Assembly (NCBI GenBank): GCA_039793985.1
Contig: JBAMMC010000008.1
Coordinates: 1 to 63,111, forward strand
Length of the DNA: 63,111 nucleotides
Direction: 5' to 3'
Source: ARK-14 sp002899805
Lineage (GTDB): Archaea; Thermoproteota; Thermoprotei_A; Sulfolobales; Fervidicoccaceae
Shown here: positions 50,360-59,570 of the stretch, one piece after another
Layout: every line of letters starts with the position of its first letter
How positions within the stretch are numbered: the stretch's first letter is position 1
The notes under the pieces: model-generated
What the model was told of the DNA's origin: nothing
Seen by the model: only the letters and a program-made list of their open reading frames with translations
The model's database searches: none
Position numbers and translations under genes: made by a program

Positions 50360-51928
50360 ATGACATATCATTTCTTCACTCCTATGGGAAGCGGTGGCTC
50401 ACAGTATATCGCTGATTATTCCTCGCTAGTACAAGGGATAGTAAGCAAATTAGTTCAAATGGGTCATATCCAAAGTGGAGCCACAATTCTGATCCCTTCT
50501 TCCATCCTAGCAGTATTAGAAAAAGAAGCTAGCGAAGGAAAAGCGGTGGGAATGGCAGGCATAGTAGAATTGAAAAAACTGAGGGAGTTAGTTGATAAGG
50601 GAAAAATTAGTATAGAAGTTGTACAAGTTCCGAAATCATTCAGCTATGATGAAGAAACCTTTCTATCTCATCAGGTTAGGGAAATCGCGATACAAAGAGA
50701 ATGCATATTGATAACGGGCGATAGAATATCAGCTGATCTTGCCCATTCAATTGGCATGAAGGTTCTGTTCTATACAGAAAAAAGCTTGACTTCCTTGAAA
50801 ATCGAAGGATTTTTTGACGAAAACACTATGAGCGTTCATTTAGTAGAAGATAATTTTCCAATGGCAAAGAAAGGGAAGCCAGGAAGCTGGGTTTATGAAA
50901 GGATATCAGATCAAACACTAACGAGGAATGAAATGCAGAATATTTTTGATGAAATAATTGAAGCTGCTAAGTCAAGGGAAGATAGCTTCGTTGAAATCGA
51001 TCGAAAAGGTAGCACAATCGTGCAACTTGGTTCGTATAGAATTGTCATAGCGAGGCCGCCTTTCAGCAGCAAGTGGATGATAACAGCAGTAAGGCCGATA
51101 GTGAAATTAAAGTTAGAAGATTACAAACTACCAGAAAAATTGCTAGAAAGGTTCAGAAAGAGGGCGGAAGGCATCTTAATTGCTGGCGCTCCTGGGATGG
51201 GTAAAACTACATTTGCTCAAGCACTAGCCGAATTTTATTTAGCAGAAGGAAGAGTTGTGAATACTATAGAATCTCCGAGGGATATGAGACTTTCTCCACA
51301 GATAGTCCAATATAGTAAGAATTTTGCTGAAAAAGACGAACTCCACGACATAATGTTACTTAGTAGACCTGATTATACCTTCTTCGATGAATTGAGGGGT
51401 GACGATGATTTCAAGTTATACGTTGATCTAAGACTCGCAGGAATAGGAATGGTAGGTGTAATGCACGCTACTTCCCCTATAGATGCTATTCAAAGATTTA
51501 TTGGAAGAGTAGAGCTCGGAGTGATTCCAAGCATAATCGATACAGTAATATTCATTGATAAAGGCGAAATTTCCAAAGTATATGAAGTCTCAATAACAGT
51601 CAAGCTACCAACAGGACTCAAAGAAGCAGATCTATCGAGACCCGTCGTCGAGGTCAAGGATTTCCTCACAGGAGAGCTGGAATACGAGATATACACATTT
51701 GGAGAGCAAACAGTCGTTGTTCCTATAAAGAAGAGTAAGAAAGTTGAGAATCAGAGATTACTACGTCAGCTGGAAACTCTTGCTCCGAATGCTGAAGTGG
51801 AAATAAACAACGGTGTTCTCATTTTAAGAATACCTCCAGAAGAGGCAAGGCTTTTGAGTAAAAGACTGAAGAGAATAAAGCGAGCAGTACAGAAAATGGG
51901 CTACGATTTGAGGATTGAATCGAAGTGA
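50360..51928 (+). CDS. PIN-domain/KH AAA ATPase (COG1855-type)
   Basis: 522 aa. N-terminal PIN-like domain with acidic residues (IPSSILAVLEKEA, LITGDRISADLAHSIGMKVLFY); central PilT/VirB11-like ATPase with Walker A AGAPGMGKTTFAQ near residue 278, FFDELRGDDDFK (Walker B) and GVMHATSPIDAI; C-terminal KH-like domain (EINNGVLILRIPPEEARLLSKRLKRIKRAVQKM). This architecture is known in archaea as COG1855; the function is unknown, likely RNA processing. ATG start behind AAGGTG. Confidence 0.9.
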   Translation: MTYHFFTPMGSGGSQYIADYSSLVQGIVSKLVQMGHIQSGATILIPSSILAVLEKEASEGKAVGMAGIVELKKLRELVDKGKISIEVVQVPKSFSYDEETFLSHQVREIAIQRECILITGDRISADLAHSIGMKVLFYTEKSLTSLKIEGFFDENTMSVHLVEDNFPMAKKGKPGSWVYERISDQTLTRNEMQNIFDEIIEAAKSREDSFVEIDRKGSTIVQLGSYRIVIARPPFSSKWMITAVRPIVKLKLEDYKLPEKLLERFRKRAEGILIAGAPGMGKTTFAQALAEFYLAEGRVVNTIESPRDMRLSPQIVQYSKNFAEKDELHDIMLLSRPDYTFFDELRGDDDFKLYVDLRLAGIGMVGVMHATSPIDAIQRFIGRVELGVIPSIIDTVIFIDKGEISKVYEVSITVKLPTGLKEADLSRPVVEVKDFLTGELEYEIYTFGEQTVVVPIKKSKKVENQRLLRQLETLAPNAEVEINNGVLILRIPPEEARLLSKRLKRIKRAVQKMGYDLRIESK

Positions 51929-51931
51929 ACT

Positions 51932-51951
51932 ACCCCACACACGGATGGGGT
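51932..51951 (+). other. Short hairpin between COG1855 and Nnr
   Basis: ACCCCA and TGGGGT pair (6 bp) around CACACGGA, immediately after the COG1855 stop codon and before the Nnr start site GGGGGTTGAAG. Could attenuate or couple translation of the next gene. Confidence 0.35.
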
Positions 51952-51966
51952 CTTTGGGGGTTGAAG

Positions 51967-53580
51967 ATGAAGGGAATAACAGAGAGAGGAATAAAGGTTT
52001 GCAGTCCGGAGGAAATGAAAAGAATAGATGACCTGACAGCTAAGGAATATGGAATACCACAGGAAATACTCATGGAAAACGCCGGGACAGCAGTCTTCAG
52101 CTTGATATTGCAAAAGATTGGTTTAAACGGAAAGAAGTTTTGCTTTTTGGCAGGTACTGGCAATAACGGAGGGGATGTGCTCGTTGCAGCTAGGAGAGCT
52201 TTTGCAGCTGGAGGGGTAGTCAGTGTTCATATATTCGGTGATCCTCAAAAATTTCCTGAACCAGCCAAAAAGAATTTCGAGCTAGTAAAAGCTATTGGAA
52301 GCCCATTGAAGATATATGAAAGAGAGGAAGATATAGCCGAATTTCAGGGAGAGGCAGAAAAATGTGACGTTTTCGTAGTTGGATTAATAGGAATAGGACT
52401 TGTCGGAGAAGTGACCGGAATAAGGCGAAAAGTCATCGAATTAATCAATAACTCAGGAAAGACTGTAATCAGTGTTGACATTCCTTCTGGTATCAGCGGG
52501 ATCAATGGAAAAGTATGTGGAGTAGCTGTAAAGTCTGATTATACAGTTACGTTTGGACTCCCCAAATATGGCAATATTCTCTACCCAGGCTATTACTATT
52601 GCGGAAAGCTTTTCATATCCAGGCTTTCATATCCTCCACATATCATTGATTCTGATGAAATAATGGTAGAGCTGAATTATCCAATACCACCTCCAGAGAG
52701 ACCAAAATGGGGACACAAAGGCACTTTCGGACGTTTCCTGGCAATTGGGGGAGCTAGGAGCTATTATGGTGCTCCTTTCTATGTAGCTTTTTCTTTCTTG
52801 AAGGCGGGCGGAGGATATTCAAGGTTGGCAGCCCCCAAATCTGTTATTCCCTTTGTAGCAGCGAGAAATAGCGAGATAGTATTCATTCCACTCGAAGAAA
52901 CAAGCGAAGGTTCTATAGCCAAATCGAATCTTGAGAAACTAAATGAAGTAGTGGAAGAATTTGAGATCGATATTGTTGCTATTGGGTCAGGTGCTTCTAT
53001 AAACGCAGAGACACTCGAATTTATGAGGAACTTTATTGAGGCTGTAAGAAAACCTCTGATAATAGATGGAGATGGAATAACTGCTATTTCCGAAGGCATT
53101 GAAATTCTCAGAAGAAGGAAAGAGCCAACCATAATAACTCCCCATTTGGGTGAGTTTTCCAGGCTCATCCATTTGAACATGTCTGAAATATCAGAGGATC
53201 CCATAGGAATTCTAAGAAAAAGTTGCATTGATTTGAATAGCTATCTGATACTCAAGGGAGCTCATACTATGGTTTGTTCGCCAGATGGTTATATCTATAT
53301 CAACATGACGGGAAACCCTGGAATGGCTAAAGCTGGAATGGGTGACGTATTAACAGGGACTATTGCTGCTATGTATGGCATAGGTTTCAGAAAGTTTATT
53401 GATGCTGCCAGAATGGCTGTGCTTGTTCATGGTCTGGCTGGAGATATTGCTTCCCAGAAAGTTGGTGAAGATGGTGTCACTCCAGACGATGTTATTTTTA
53501 ACCTCCCAAATGCCATGAAAATCCTAAGAGAAAACCCCTCATATATAGTTGACAAATACATGCCGAAGCTTATTGGATGA
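51967..53580 (+). CDS. nnr: Bifunctional NAD(P)HX epimerase / dehydratase
   Basis: Repairs hydrated NAD(P)H. N-terminal epimerase domain (YjeF_N) shows MENAGTAVF, GTGNNGGDVLVAARRAF and VSVDIPSGISGING; the C-terminal ADP-dependent dehydratase (carbohydrate kinase-like) shows GHKGTFGRFLAIGGARSYYGAP, ITPHLGEFSRL and the GNPGMAKAGMGDVLTGTIAAM motif. 538 aa, standard for the fused enzyme. ATG 51967 with GGGGGTTGA upstream is preferred over the GTG at 51925, which overlaps the previous stop. Confidence 0.94.
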   Translation: MKGITERGIKVCSPEEMKRIDDLTAKEYGIPQEILMENAGTAVFSLILQKIGLNGKKFCFLAGTGNNGGDVLVAARRAFAAGGVVSVHIFGDPQKFPEPAKKNFELVKAIGSPLKIYEREEDIAEFQGEAEKCDVFVVGLIGIGLVGEVTGIRRKVIELINNSGKTVISVDIPSGISGINGKVCGVAVKSDYTVTFGLPKYGNILYPGYYYCGKLFISRLSYPPHIIDSDEIMVELNYPIPPPERPKWGHKGTFGRFLAIGGARSYYGAPFYVAFSFLKAGGGYSRLAAPKSVIPFVAARNSEIVFIPLEETSEGSIAKSNLEKLNEVVEEFEIDIVAIGSGASINAETLEFMRNFIEAVRKPLIIDGDGITAISEGIEILRRRKEPTIITPHLGEFSRLIHLNMSEISEDPIGILRKSCIDLNSYLILKGAHTMVCSPDGYIYINMTGNPGMAKAGMGDVLTGTIAAMYGIGFRKFIDAARMAVLVHGLAGDIASQKVGEDGVTPDDVIFNLPNAMKILRENPSYIVDKYMPKLIG

Positions 53581-53642
53581 GTGGTTATAGCTAATTAACA
53601 TAATCTTGTAGTTTATTTTCCAGCTTCATTACTTTATAGTAA

Positions 53643-53928
53643 CGAAATCCTCGCCCTTTAAGGTTGAGAATTAGAGACAGCGAAAAATTCTTTGCTTTAT
53701 ATAGCATTAGGTCTTTTAAATGGTGAGCGATGAGAGGGCACCGACCTCGATAGCTGGAATGAAGGTTAGCCTTGAGCTAACCATCTTTAGAAGGAAGCTC
53801 CTCTGTAAGGAGATCCATAGTTATTCCAATTACCTATTAAATGAAAGAGATATGAGCCTCGATGCATCCTTGGAACCGGAGATCCCCTCTGGAAGATCCG
53901 TAGCTTTTATGAATGGAGGAAGGTTCAG
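53643..53928 (+). repeat. Degenerate IS200/IS605-type right ends, copies E and B
   Basis: Within the 426-nt gap before phosphoglycerate mutase. GAAATCCTCGCCCTTTAAGG at 53645 resembles a right-end tail (E). From 53722 a longer copy (B) begins GGTGAGCGATGAGAGGGCACCGACCTCG and ends ATGAATGGAGGAAGGTTCAG at 53928, parallel to copy A at 18790-19033. No transposase gene remains; an ORF of 78 codons within B is a chance frame. The rest of the gap holds nothing. Confidence 0.45.
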
Positions 53929-54006
53929 CTCACATGGTAGAATCTTTATATTATGATCGAGACCAAACAAATTATAAATTAATTGATTGAAATCGAGGTA
54001 AGAATA

Positions 54007-55278
54007 ATGAAATTAATTTATCTCGTTCTAGATGGAGCAGCAGGGGATCCTTCTCTAGGAAAAACAGCATATATGGTTGCCAAGAAACCGAATATTGATA
54101 GTATTGTTAAAAAAAGCAGGTGTGGTTTACTTTACACAATAAGAAAAGGGATAGCGCCAGAAAGCGATGCAGCAGTTCTCTCTCTTCTTGGATATGACCC
54201 CGAAAAGTACTATCCCGGAAGAGGTCCGATAGAAGCATTAGGAGCAGGTCTCTCGATAAGGGAAGGATTCGAAGTTGCTTTCAGAGGAAACTTTGCGACA
54301 GTAGAACCATCGAGTGGTATTATTTTGGATAGAAGAGCCGGTAGGATTTTCGAAAAAGAAGAAGCCAAAGAATTAGCAAACTCTTTAGATGGTATGAAGC
54401 TAAATAAAGGGTATGTGAAAATAAGGCACACGGTTGGTCATAGAGTTGTTGTAGTAGTGGGGAGTGAAGTTTATAGACTCGGGGACGAAGTAGGAAATAC
54501 TGATCCTGGCTATATAAGGAAAGGAAAGATATCCATTTCAGCTGAAAAATTCGAAAACAAGATATCCCCATGCATTCCCTTGACTGATAGAGAGGAAGAC
54601 AAGATAACATGCGAGCTTGTTAATGAATTCACAAAGAAAGCTGTTGAAGTGCTTAATTCTCATCCAGTTAACATGAAAAGGAAAGAACGAGGGCTTCCTC
54701 CTGCGAATGCTATTCTTCTCAGAGATGCTGGCGGAAAAAGTCCATATCTTCCCAAAATCTCCTCTCTGTTCAATGGCTTGCGATTCACTGCTCTCGTTGA
54801 AATGCCAGTAGAAATAGGTATATCAAGAGCGTGCGGCATGGATGTGGAAATTTTACCACCTCCTGAAGGGAGGAATAGGAAGATAGAATATGAATTGAGA
54901 GCTGAAAAAACAATTGAGGCTCTTCAAAAATCAGATGTAGTCTACGTTCATCTGAAAGGCCCAGATGAACCAGGTCACGATGGAAACCTTGAACTCAAAG
55001 CGAAAATATTAGAAGATATAGACAAATTTTATGTCGGTAGAATATCAAAAGAATTAGAGAAGGGTGATCTGGCACTTTTAGTTACTTCTGACCATGCTAC
55101 ACCTTGCCAGCTGAGAGCACACAGTGATGCACCAGTACCCTTCATGTTGTACTATAGGAATATAAAGTCAGATGAAATAACAAGTTTTGATGAACTCGAA
55201 TGTAGGAAAGGTAGCTATGGGATAATAGAAAGAGGGTACCAACTGCTCCCACTGATCTTGAAGGAACTAGGATTATGA
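54007..55278 (+). CDS. apgM: 2,3-bisphosphoglycerate-independent phosphoglycerate mutase, archaeal type
   Basis: Interconverts 3- and 2-phosphoglycerate. Alkaline phosphatase superfamily: VLDGAAGDPS (metal Asp), GIAPESDAAVLSLLGYDP (the phospho-Ser near residue 58), YPGRGPIEALGAGL, HLKGPDEPGHDGN and LVTSDHATPC (metal His). 423 aa from ATG 54007, which has GAGGTAAG upstream. Part of glycolysis/gluconeogenesis. Confidence 0.94.
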   Translation: MKLIYLVLDGAAGDPSLGKTAYMVAKKPNIDSIVKKSRCGLLYTIRKGIAPESDAAVLSLLGYDPEKYYPGRGPIEALGAGLSIREGFEVAFRGNFATVEPSSGIILDRRAGRIFEKEEAKELANSLDGMKLNKGYVKIRHTVGHRVVVVVGSEVYRLGDEVGNTDPGYIRKGKISISAEKFENKISPCIPLTDREEDKITCELVNEFTKKAVEVLNSHPVNMKRKERGLPPANAILLRDAGGKSPYLPKISSLFNGLRFTALVEMPVEIGISRACGMDVEILPPPEGRNRKIEYELRAEKTIEALQKSDVVYVHLKGPDEPGHDGNLELKAKILEDIDKFYVGRISKELEKGDLALLVTSDHATPCQLRAHSDAPVPFMLYYRNIKSDEITSFDELECRKGSYGIIERGYQLLPLILKELGL

Positions 55279-55303
55279 ATCGCAATAAGGATGAGGTGAG
55301 AAA

Positions 55304-55552
55304 ATGTCCAAGACAGCAATCCTCGATATAAATAGCAATGGGAGTTCTTTTGTGGTTGAGATTTCTGAATACTCTACGGAAGATGGGAAGCTAATAGGAA
55401 GGAAAAGATTAGGGGAATCTGAGGAAATAAAACAAATAAGATTGAAGGAAAAAATAATCCTCACAAACTCCATCTATTCCTATAGATTATCCATTGTCCT
55501 TGAAGATTTCAATGAAACTATTTTGAAAGAAGGAACACTAATCATAAACTAG
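55304..55552 (+). CDS. Hypothetical protein, 82 aa
   Basis: Not recognised. Beta-rich: KTAILDINSNGSSFVVEISEYS, KIILTNSIYSYRLSIVLEDF. No cysteines, signal or membrane segment. ATG with AGGATGAGGTGAG, 26 nt after apgM, and followed within 12 nt by the next gene, so probably the same transcript. Confidence 0.75.
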   Translation: MSKTAILDINSNGSSFVVEISEYSTEDGKLIGRKRLGESEEIKQIRLKEKIILTNSIYSYRLSIVLEDFNETILKEGTLIIN

Positions 55553-55563
55553 GGGAACAATAG

Positions 55564-55998
55564 ATGGTAGTTGAGCTGAAAAAAGAAAGGTCAAAGAGCA
55601 GATCTGGCAAACACGCTTATTATGAGAACGCTTTCTATGTTTCTAAAACAGGAGTGAAAGAAATAGATGATGGTAGAAGGAAAGGAGCATCCACGCTTTA
55701 CAGAATTGGTGAAGCATATCTAATTGAACTGAAAGATATACCCCAAGATGTAGTAATAGTTCATGTTAAACTTATTAGAAATCTCAGAGGGAAGGTGAAG
55801 GGATATATAGATGTCCTAAACAGGGAAGGAGCAGTAGTCCTCCGAGTTAAATATAATAAGCTTAAAATAAGAAGGTGTTATGGAAGTACGGAATATGCTT
55901 GGGCTGTGAAAAACATAGTTTCGTTCCTGAACATACCAGTAAAAAGGTTTAATTTTTCAACTGGAGCTATTGGGGATGATCGGAATTCAGCGAACTGA
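55564..55998 (+). CDS. Hypothetical basic protein, 144 aa
   Basis: Not recognised. Basic N terminus (VVELKKERSKSRSGKHAYYENAFY) and central beta-rich part (YLIELKDIPQDVVIVHVKLIRNLRGKVKGYIDV, AVVLRVKYNKLKIRRCYG) suggest nucleic acid binding, but no named domain is visible. ATG behind AGGGGAACAATAG. Follows the 82-aa gene. Confidence 0.75.
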   Translation: MVVELKKERSKSRSGKHAYYENAFYVSKTGVKEIDDGRRKGASTLYRIGEAYLIELKDIPQDVVIVHVKLIRNLRGKVKGYIDVLNREGAVVLRVKYNKLKIRRCYGSTEYAWAVKNIVSFLNIPVKRFNFSTGAIGDDRNSAN

Positions 55999-56034
55999 CC
56001 AATTTAAGGGATGAAGAATTCACGGACCGAGAGA

Positions 56035-56112
56035 CTCTAGAGTGGTGGAGGATTATCGTTTAGGGTTATAGCATGAATCCTCGAGTTTGATGTTAAGAGG
56101 GTTAGGTTGAGT
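56035..56112 (+). other. Structured non-coding segment, possible relic F
   Basis: GAGGATT (56048-56054) and AATCCTC (56076-56082) form a 7-bp stem with a 21-nt loop. The following CGAGTTTGATGTTAAGAGGGTTAGGTTGAG loosely resembles the right-end tail at 53645 (CTCGCCCTTTAAGGTTGAG). May be a relic or a leader of the next gene. Confidence 0.3.
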
Positions 56113-56139
56113 CCTACTAAATAAAGGAGTTGAGCTTTT

Positions 56140-56472
56140 TTGGAGGGAGAATTCCTCACCCGAAGAGAAAAAATATACAAGATTCTTAACGAAATTGAAG
56201 AACCCAAAACAGCAGAAGAAATAGCAAATATGCTGGGTCTCAGCAGAAGAGAGGCTAAAACTATCCAGGAAGATATTGAATATTTAATGAAGAGTGTAAA
56301 AAGGAGGAGCGGAAGCGCTGAGATAATAGAAATGATACCAGCTAGATGTTCTTCATGCGGCTATGTTTTTCGCGATAGGGATAAGGTGAAGAGACCTACC
56401 AAATGTCCCAGGTGCAAATCTGAAAGAATACAGGGTCCCTGGTTCTTCTTAAAAAGACAAAGAAAAATTTGA
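56140..56472 (+). CDS. HTH plus zinc-ribbon transcription regulator (COG3357-like)
   Basis: 110 aa. Helix-turn-helix EEPKTAEEIANMLGLSRREAKTIQEDIEYLMKSV (about residues 15-50) followed by a zinc ribbon ARCSSCGYVF...TKCPRCKSERI. The C terminus (GPWFFLKRQ) is typical of the archaeal COG3357 family. TTG start behind AAAGGAGTTGAGC. Target genes unknown. Confidence 0.85.
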   Translation: MEGEFLTRREKIYKILNEIEEPKTAEEIANMLGLSRREAKTIQEDIEYLMKSVKRRSGSAEIIEMIPARCSSCGYVFRDRDKVKRPTKCPRCKSERIQGPWFFLKRQRKI

Positions 56473-56761
56473 AAATAAATGTTAATCAATCTAAATATTA
56501 TCTTTTATATTTAATGAAAAATTAAAATCTTTTTACAAAACGGGTTTTTCTACCATAAAGAGCGAGATTTTATTTTTATCCTAAAAAATTGGTAAACATA
56601 ACCTATCTAATTAGGAGACGAGAGCAAAATGACTCTCCACTTTTTGAAAAGTACTAAAACGACTTTAGAGTTAGAAAAATGAGAAAAGAGGAAAATATAT
56701 TTTAATTATATTAACGTTTATTTTATGTTATAGTTTGTTTATTGTTAAATGGTGACGTGGA

Positions 56762-57934
56762 TTGCCTCTGTACATAGCAAAAGAGAGCGAAATTATCAGC
56801 GGTGAGGCTACCGACGTCTACTTCACGAGAGTAAAAACTATCCTCGAAAGAGAGAACATGAAAGATCTGAAAGTTCGGGCAGAATTTCATGTCTATGGAC
56901 TTCCTCCTGGTTATAAGTGGGCCGTATTAAGTGGCTTGGAAGAAGCCCTCTATGTAATGAAGGGAAGGGAAGTTGATATATATTCACTCCCGGAAGGAAC
57001 TGTTTTTTTCGAAAGAGAACCACTGATGATAATAGAAGGAAAGTACTACGACTTCGCAGAGATGGAATCTATAGTTTTGGGAATACTAAGGCATTATTCT
57101 TCAATAACAACTCGAGCAGCTAGAATGAGAGTAGCCGCTGGAGAAAAAACCCTTCTTTTCTTTGGTCTGCGTAGCCTGCACCCAGCTCTTGCCCCCATGG
57201 CCGACAGAGCAGCATTCATAGGTGGCGTAGATGCTGTAAGTGGAGTTCTCTCTAAAAAATATAATGGTCTCGAACCTACTGGGACAATGCCGCATAGCCT
57301 TGTGATAGTTTTCAATGATCAATCCAAGGCTTGGATTAGCTTTGATAAGCATATGGATCCCTCTGTTCCTCGGATAATGCTAGTTGACACATTTTGGGAT
57401 GAAAGGGCAGAAGCTATCCTGGCAGCTAAAACGCTTGGCCAAAGGTTAGAGGGAGTCAGACTAGACACTCCGGGTTCAAGAAGAGGAAATATGAAGAAAA
57501 TAGCAGAAGAGGTTAGATGGGCTCTCGATTTAGAAGGCTTCAAAAACGTAAAAATTATCATAAGCGGAGGTTTAGATGAAGAAGATGTTTTAGAACTAAG
57601 GGATGTCGCCGATGGGTTCGGAGTAGGAACATCGATAGCGTTTCCTCCAAGTGTAGATATCAGCATGGATATAGTAGAAGTTAAAGAAGGAGATCGGTGG
57701 ATACCTAGAAGCAAAAGAGGTAAACTACCAGGAGCCAAGCAATTATATATATGCTCAACCAACGAACGATATGTCCTCCCATGGCTCTCATCACCCCCAA
57801 CATGTAAAGATGGGAGCATTCCTAAGCCCATGTTGGTGAAGCAGATGGAGGCAGGGAAAATAGTAGCTCAGTCTAGGTCCCTGCACGAAATAAGAAGCTA
57901 CGTAATCGATCAGCTAAAGACTTTAGAACTCTAA
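56762..57934 (+). CDS. pncB: Nicotinate phosphoribosyltransferase
   Basis: Makes nicotinate mononucleotide from nicotinate and PRPP for NAD salvage. Features: ATDVYFTR near residue 18 (substrate loop), ITTRAARMRVAAGEKTLLFFGLRSLHP, EPTGTMPHSLVI (active His), DTFWDERAEAI, VRLDTPGSRRGN and IIISGGLDEEDV, VGTSIAFP. 390 aa, archaeal length. TTG start behind ATGGTGACGTGGA. The 289-nt upstream gap is AT-rich and holds no gene. Confidence 0.93.
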   Translation: MPLYIAKESEIISGEATDVYFTRVKTILERENMKDLKVRAEFHVYGLPPGYKWAVLSGLEEALYVMKGREVDIYSLPEGTVFFEREPLMIIEGKYYDFAEMESIVLGILRHYSSITTRAARMRVAAGEKTLLFFGLRSLHPALAPMADRAAFIGGVDAVSGVLSKKYNGLEPTGTMPHSLVIVFNDQSKAWISFDKHMDPSVPRIMLVDTFWDERAEAILAAKTLGQRLEGVRLDTPGSRRGNMKKIAEEVRWALDLEGFKNVKIIISGGLDEEDVLELRDVADGFGVGTSIAFPPSVDISMDIVEVKEGDRWIPRSKRGKLPGAKQLYICSTNERYVLPWLSSPPTCKDGSIPKPMLVKQMEAGKIVAQSRSLHEIRSYVIDQLKTLEL

Positions 57935-58385
57935 AAAACATTAACAATCTGGTAGAATCATACCAAGAAAATTTTTCCTTTAGCTTGGAAGATCTTTGAC
58001 ATCAATGATTGAAAAGAAATTGGAAACTGAACTTTATAAAAATCTATCTCGGATCTTATTCTCAAATATAGGAATTGGTAATCTAGAGTAGGAGAAGTTA
58101 ATGATACAGCAGCTTTTGATTCATCTTCAAATACTAGAGACCCTATCTGTGAGGGTGGGGTGGTTTACTGTTATAGGGGAATTCTTACATCATGATTTCC
58201 TTATTTGAGTCTAGCATTCCCTTATTTGGAGGGAATTTGAATATAAATTCTCATTGACGTTTATGAACATCTAAACCGCTTAACTACAGCTTTAAATAAA
58301 TTTTGAACATTCGACAGAAAGAAACATATATTATATCCTAAAATCATATATAAAACAAAAATAAAAAAGAAGGAGATGAGGTACT
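57935..58385 (+). other. Non-coding region with hairpin before the wHTH gene
   Basis: 451 nt without a gene. ATTCCCT-TATTTGG-AGGGAAT (58216-58236) is a perfect 7-bp hairpin. CTGTGAGGGTGGGGTGGTTTACTGTT near 58149 shares GTGAGGGTG...TTTACT with 14165 (CCGTGAGGGTGTGAGTATTTTACTCTT). Otherwise nothing seen. Confidence 0.35.
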
Positions 58386-59048
58386 ATTTCCGAAATAGCA
58401 AGAGATGAAAGGAAATATAGAACAGATACCGAGATAATTTATGAAATGATGAGTGTCATAGTTTCTGGAGGAGAGCAGGGAATAAAGAAAACCCATCTTA
58501 TGTACAAGACAAATCTTAACTCAAAGATGCTTCAAAAATATCTTGATATTCTAGAGAAGGGAGGACTGATAACAGAGATCACGTTAGGAAAGCAGAAGCT
58601 AGTTAAGTTAACATCAGCTGGAGTTATGGCATTTTCCGCCCTCCAGACTTTAAGCACCTTGCTGAATATTCCTGCAGGAATCGGGAGTGCAACAAATCAA
58701 AAAAGTAAGTACCTTGATGAGTTGAGCAAGACCGGTTTTCCGGTCTCAACAGGGAAAACAATTCTCGGTAGAACAGGAATGCAGTATCAACCCGATGCGA
58801 TTATAGAAATCAAAGGAGAAAGCTACCCAGTTAAGATGATAGTTGGAAAGAAAGAGTTTGAAGGTAACATAGAGTTTCTCAACTTCATCCTCATGCTTGT
58901 AGATGGGGAAAAGAAAGGAATATTGATAACGGATAATGCCAATTTAGAAAAATCGATACCGAAAAAGCTAGCCGACGATATCAAGTTCATACATGTTATA
59001 TCGCCCGAGAAAGTTGCAGAGAAAGTCAAAGCAGCATTCCAAGCTTAA
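58386..59048 (+). CDS. Winged-helix protein with possible REase-like C-terminal domain, AUU start
   Basis: About 220 aa. The N-terminal wHTH reads IARDERKYRTDTEIIYEMMSVIVSGGEQGIKKTHLMYKTNLNSKMLQKYLDILEKGGLI; its first helix begins before ATG 58446, and an open frame extends to 58380 with no ATG, GTG or TTG. GGAGATGAGGT at 58372-58382 places the start on ATT 58386. The C-terminal part (YQPDAIIEIKGESYPVKMIVGKKEFEGNIEFLNFIL) looks like a degenerate PD-(D/E)xK or REase-like fold; this second assignment is weak. Similar wHTH proteins are common in crenarchaea. Confidence 0.72.
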   Translation: MSEIARDERKYRTDTEIIYEMMSVIVSGGEQGIKKTHLMYKTNLNSKMLQKYLDILEKGGLITEITLGKQKLVKLTSAGVMAFSALQTLSTLLNIPAGIGSATNQKSKYLDELSKTGFPVSTGKTILGRTGMQYQPDAIIEIKGESYPVKMIVGKKEFEGNIEFLNFILMLVDGEKKGILITDNANLEKSIPKKLADDIKFIHVISPEKVAEKVKAAFQA

Positions 59049-59049
59049 A

Positions 59050-59352
59050 CTATTCTTCCATTCTTTTTAATACCAGTCTCATAGCTTCTTCTGGCTTCAT
59101 AGAAGCATATTGTCGTGCTTTTTTTAGCATTATCTTCAATTCGTCTCCAGTTGCGTAATCAATAGGCATACCTTGCTCGTTGTTCTGTTCCCATTTGGAG
59201 TAAAGCGCTTCCATTATTACCTCTATGACTTCATCAGAAAAGAAAGCAGCTTTTATCCAGTTACTACTATTTTCATCGATTAGATTTATGATTTCATTTC
59301 TCATTTTTTCATTTTCATTTCTTTCCAAGGTTATCATCTCACAATTAAACAA
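59050..59352 (-). CDS. Hypothetical helical protein, convergent with the wHTH gene
   Basis: Up to 100 aa, not recognised. Alpha-helical with many Glu and Lys (NEIINLIDENSSNWIKAAFFSDEVIEVIMEALYSKWEQN, DELKIMLKKARQYASMKPEEAMRLVLKRM). Start uncertain: ATG 59337 or TTG 59328, both after the GAGATGAT site region. Soluble. No function can be stated. Confidence 0.7.
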   Translation of the reverse strand: MFNCEMITLERNENEKMRNEIINLIDENSSNWIKAAFFSDEVIEVIMEALYSKWEQNNEQGMPIDYATGDELKIMLKKARQYASMKPEEAMRLVLKRMEE

Positions 59353-59570
59353 GGCTCAAACCAAAGATTTATTTTTACGTATCCTATATGCTTTTCTATA
59401 CATTTTGAATAGATAGACTTTTCAATTATAATATGCTCTATCTAATGCTATGTGAAAGTTAAGAAAAAGTATGTATAATATGTATCATACTACAAAAATG
59501 ATATTACGAACTACGCATAATTATCTACAAATGCACCAGTTAGTGAGTTTTAATATAACGTTTAACGTGA

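Noticed and set aside
53720..53956. 78-codon ORF in the gap before apgM
   Set aside because: It lies inside sequence that matches relic A, which has no ORF, and the product shows no protein-like pattern or ribosome-binding site.
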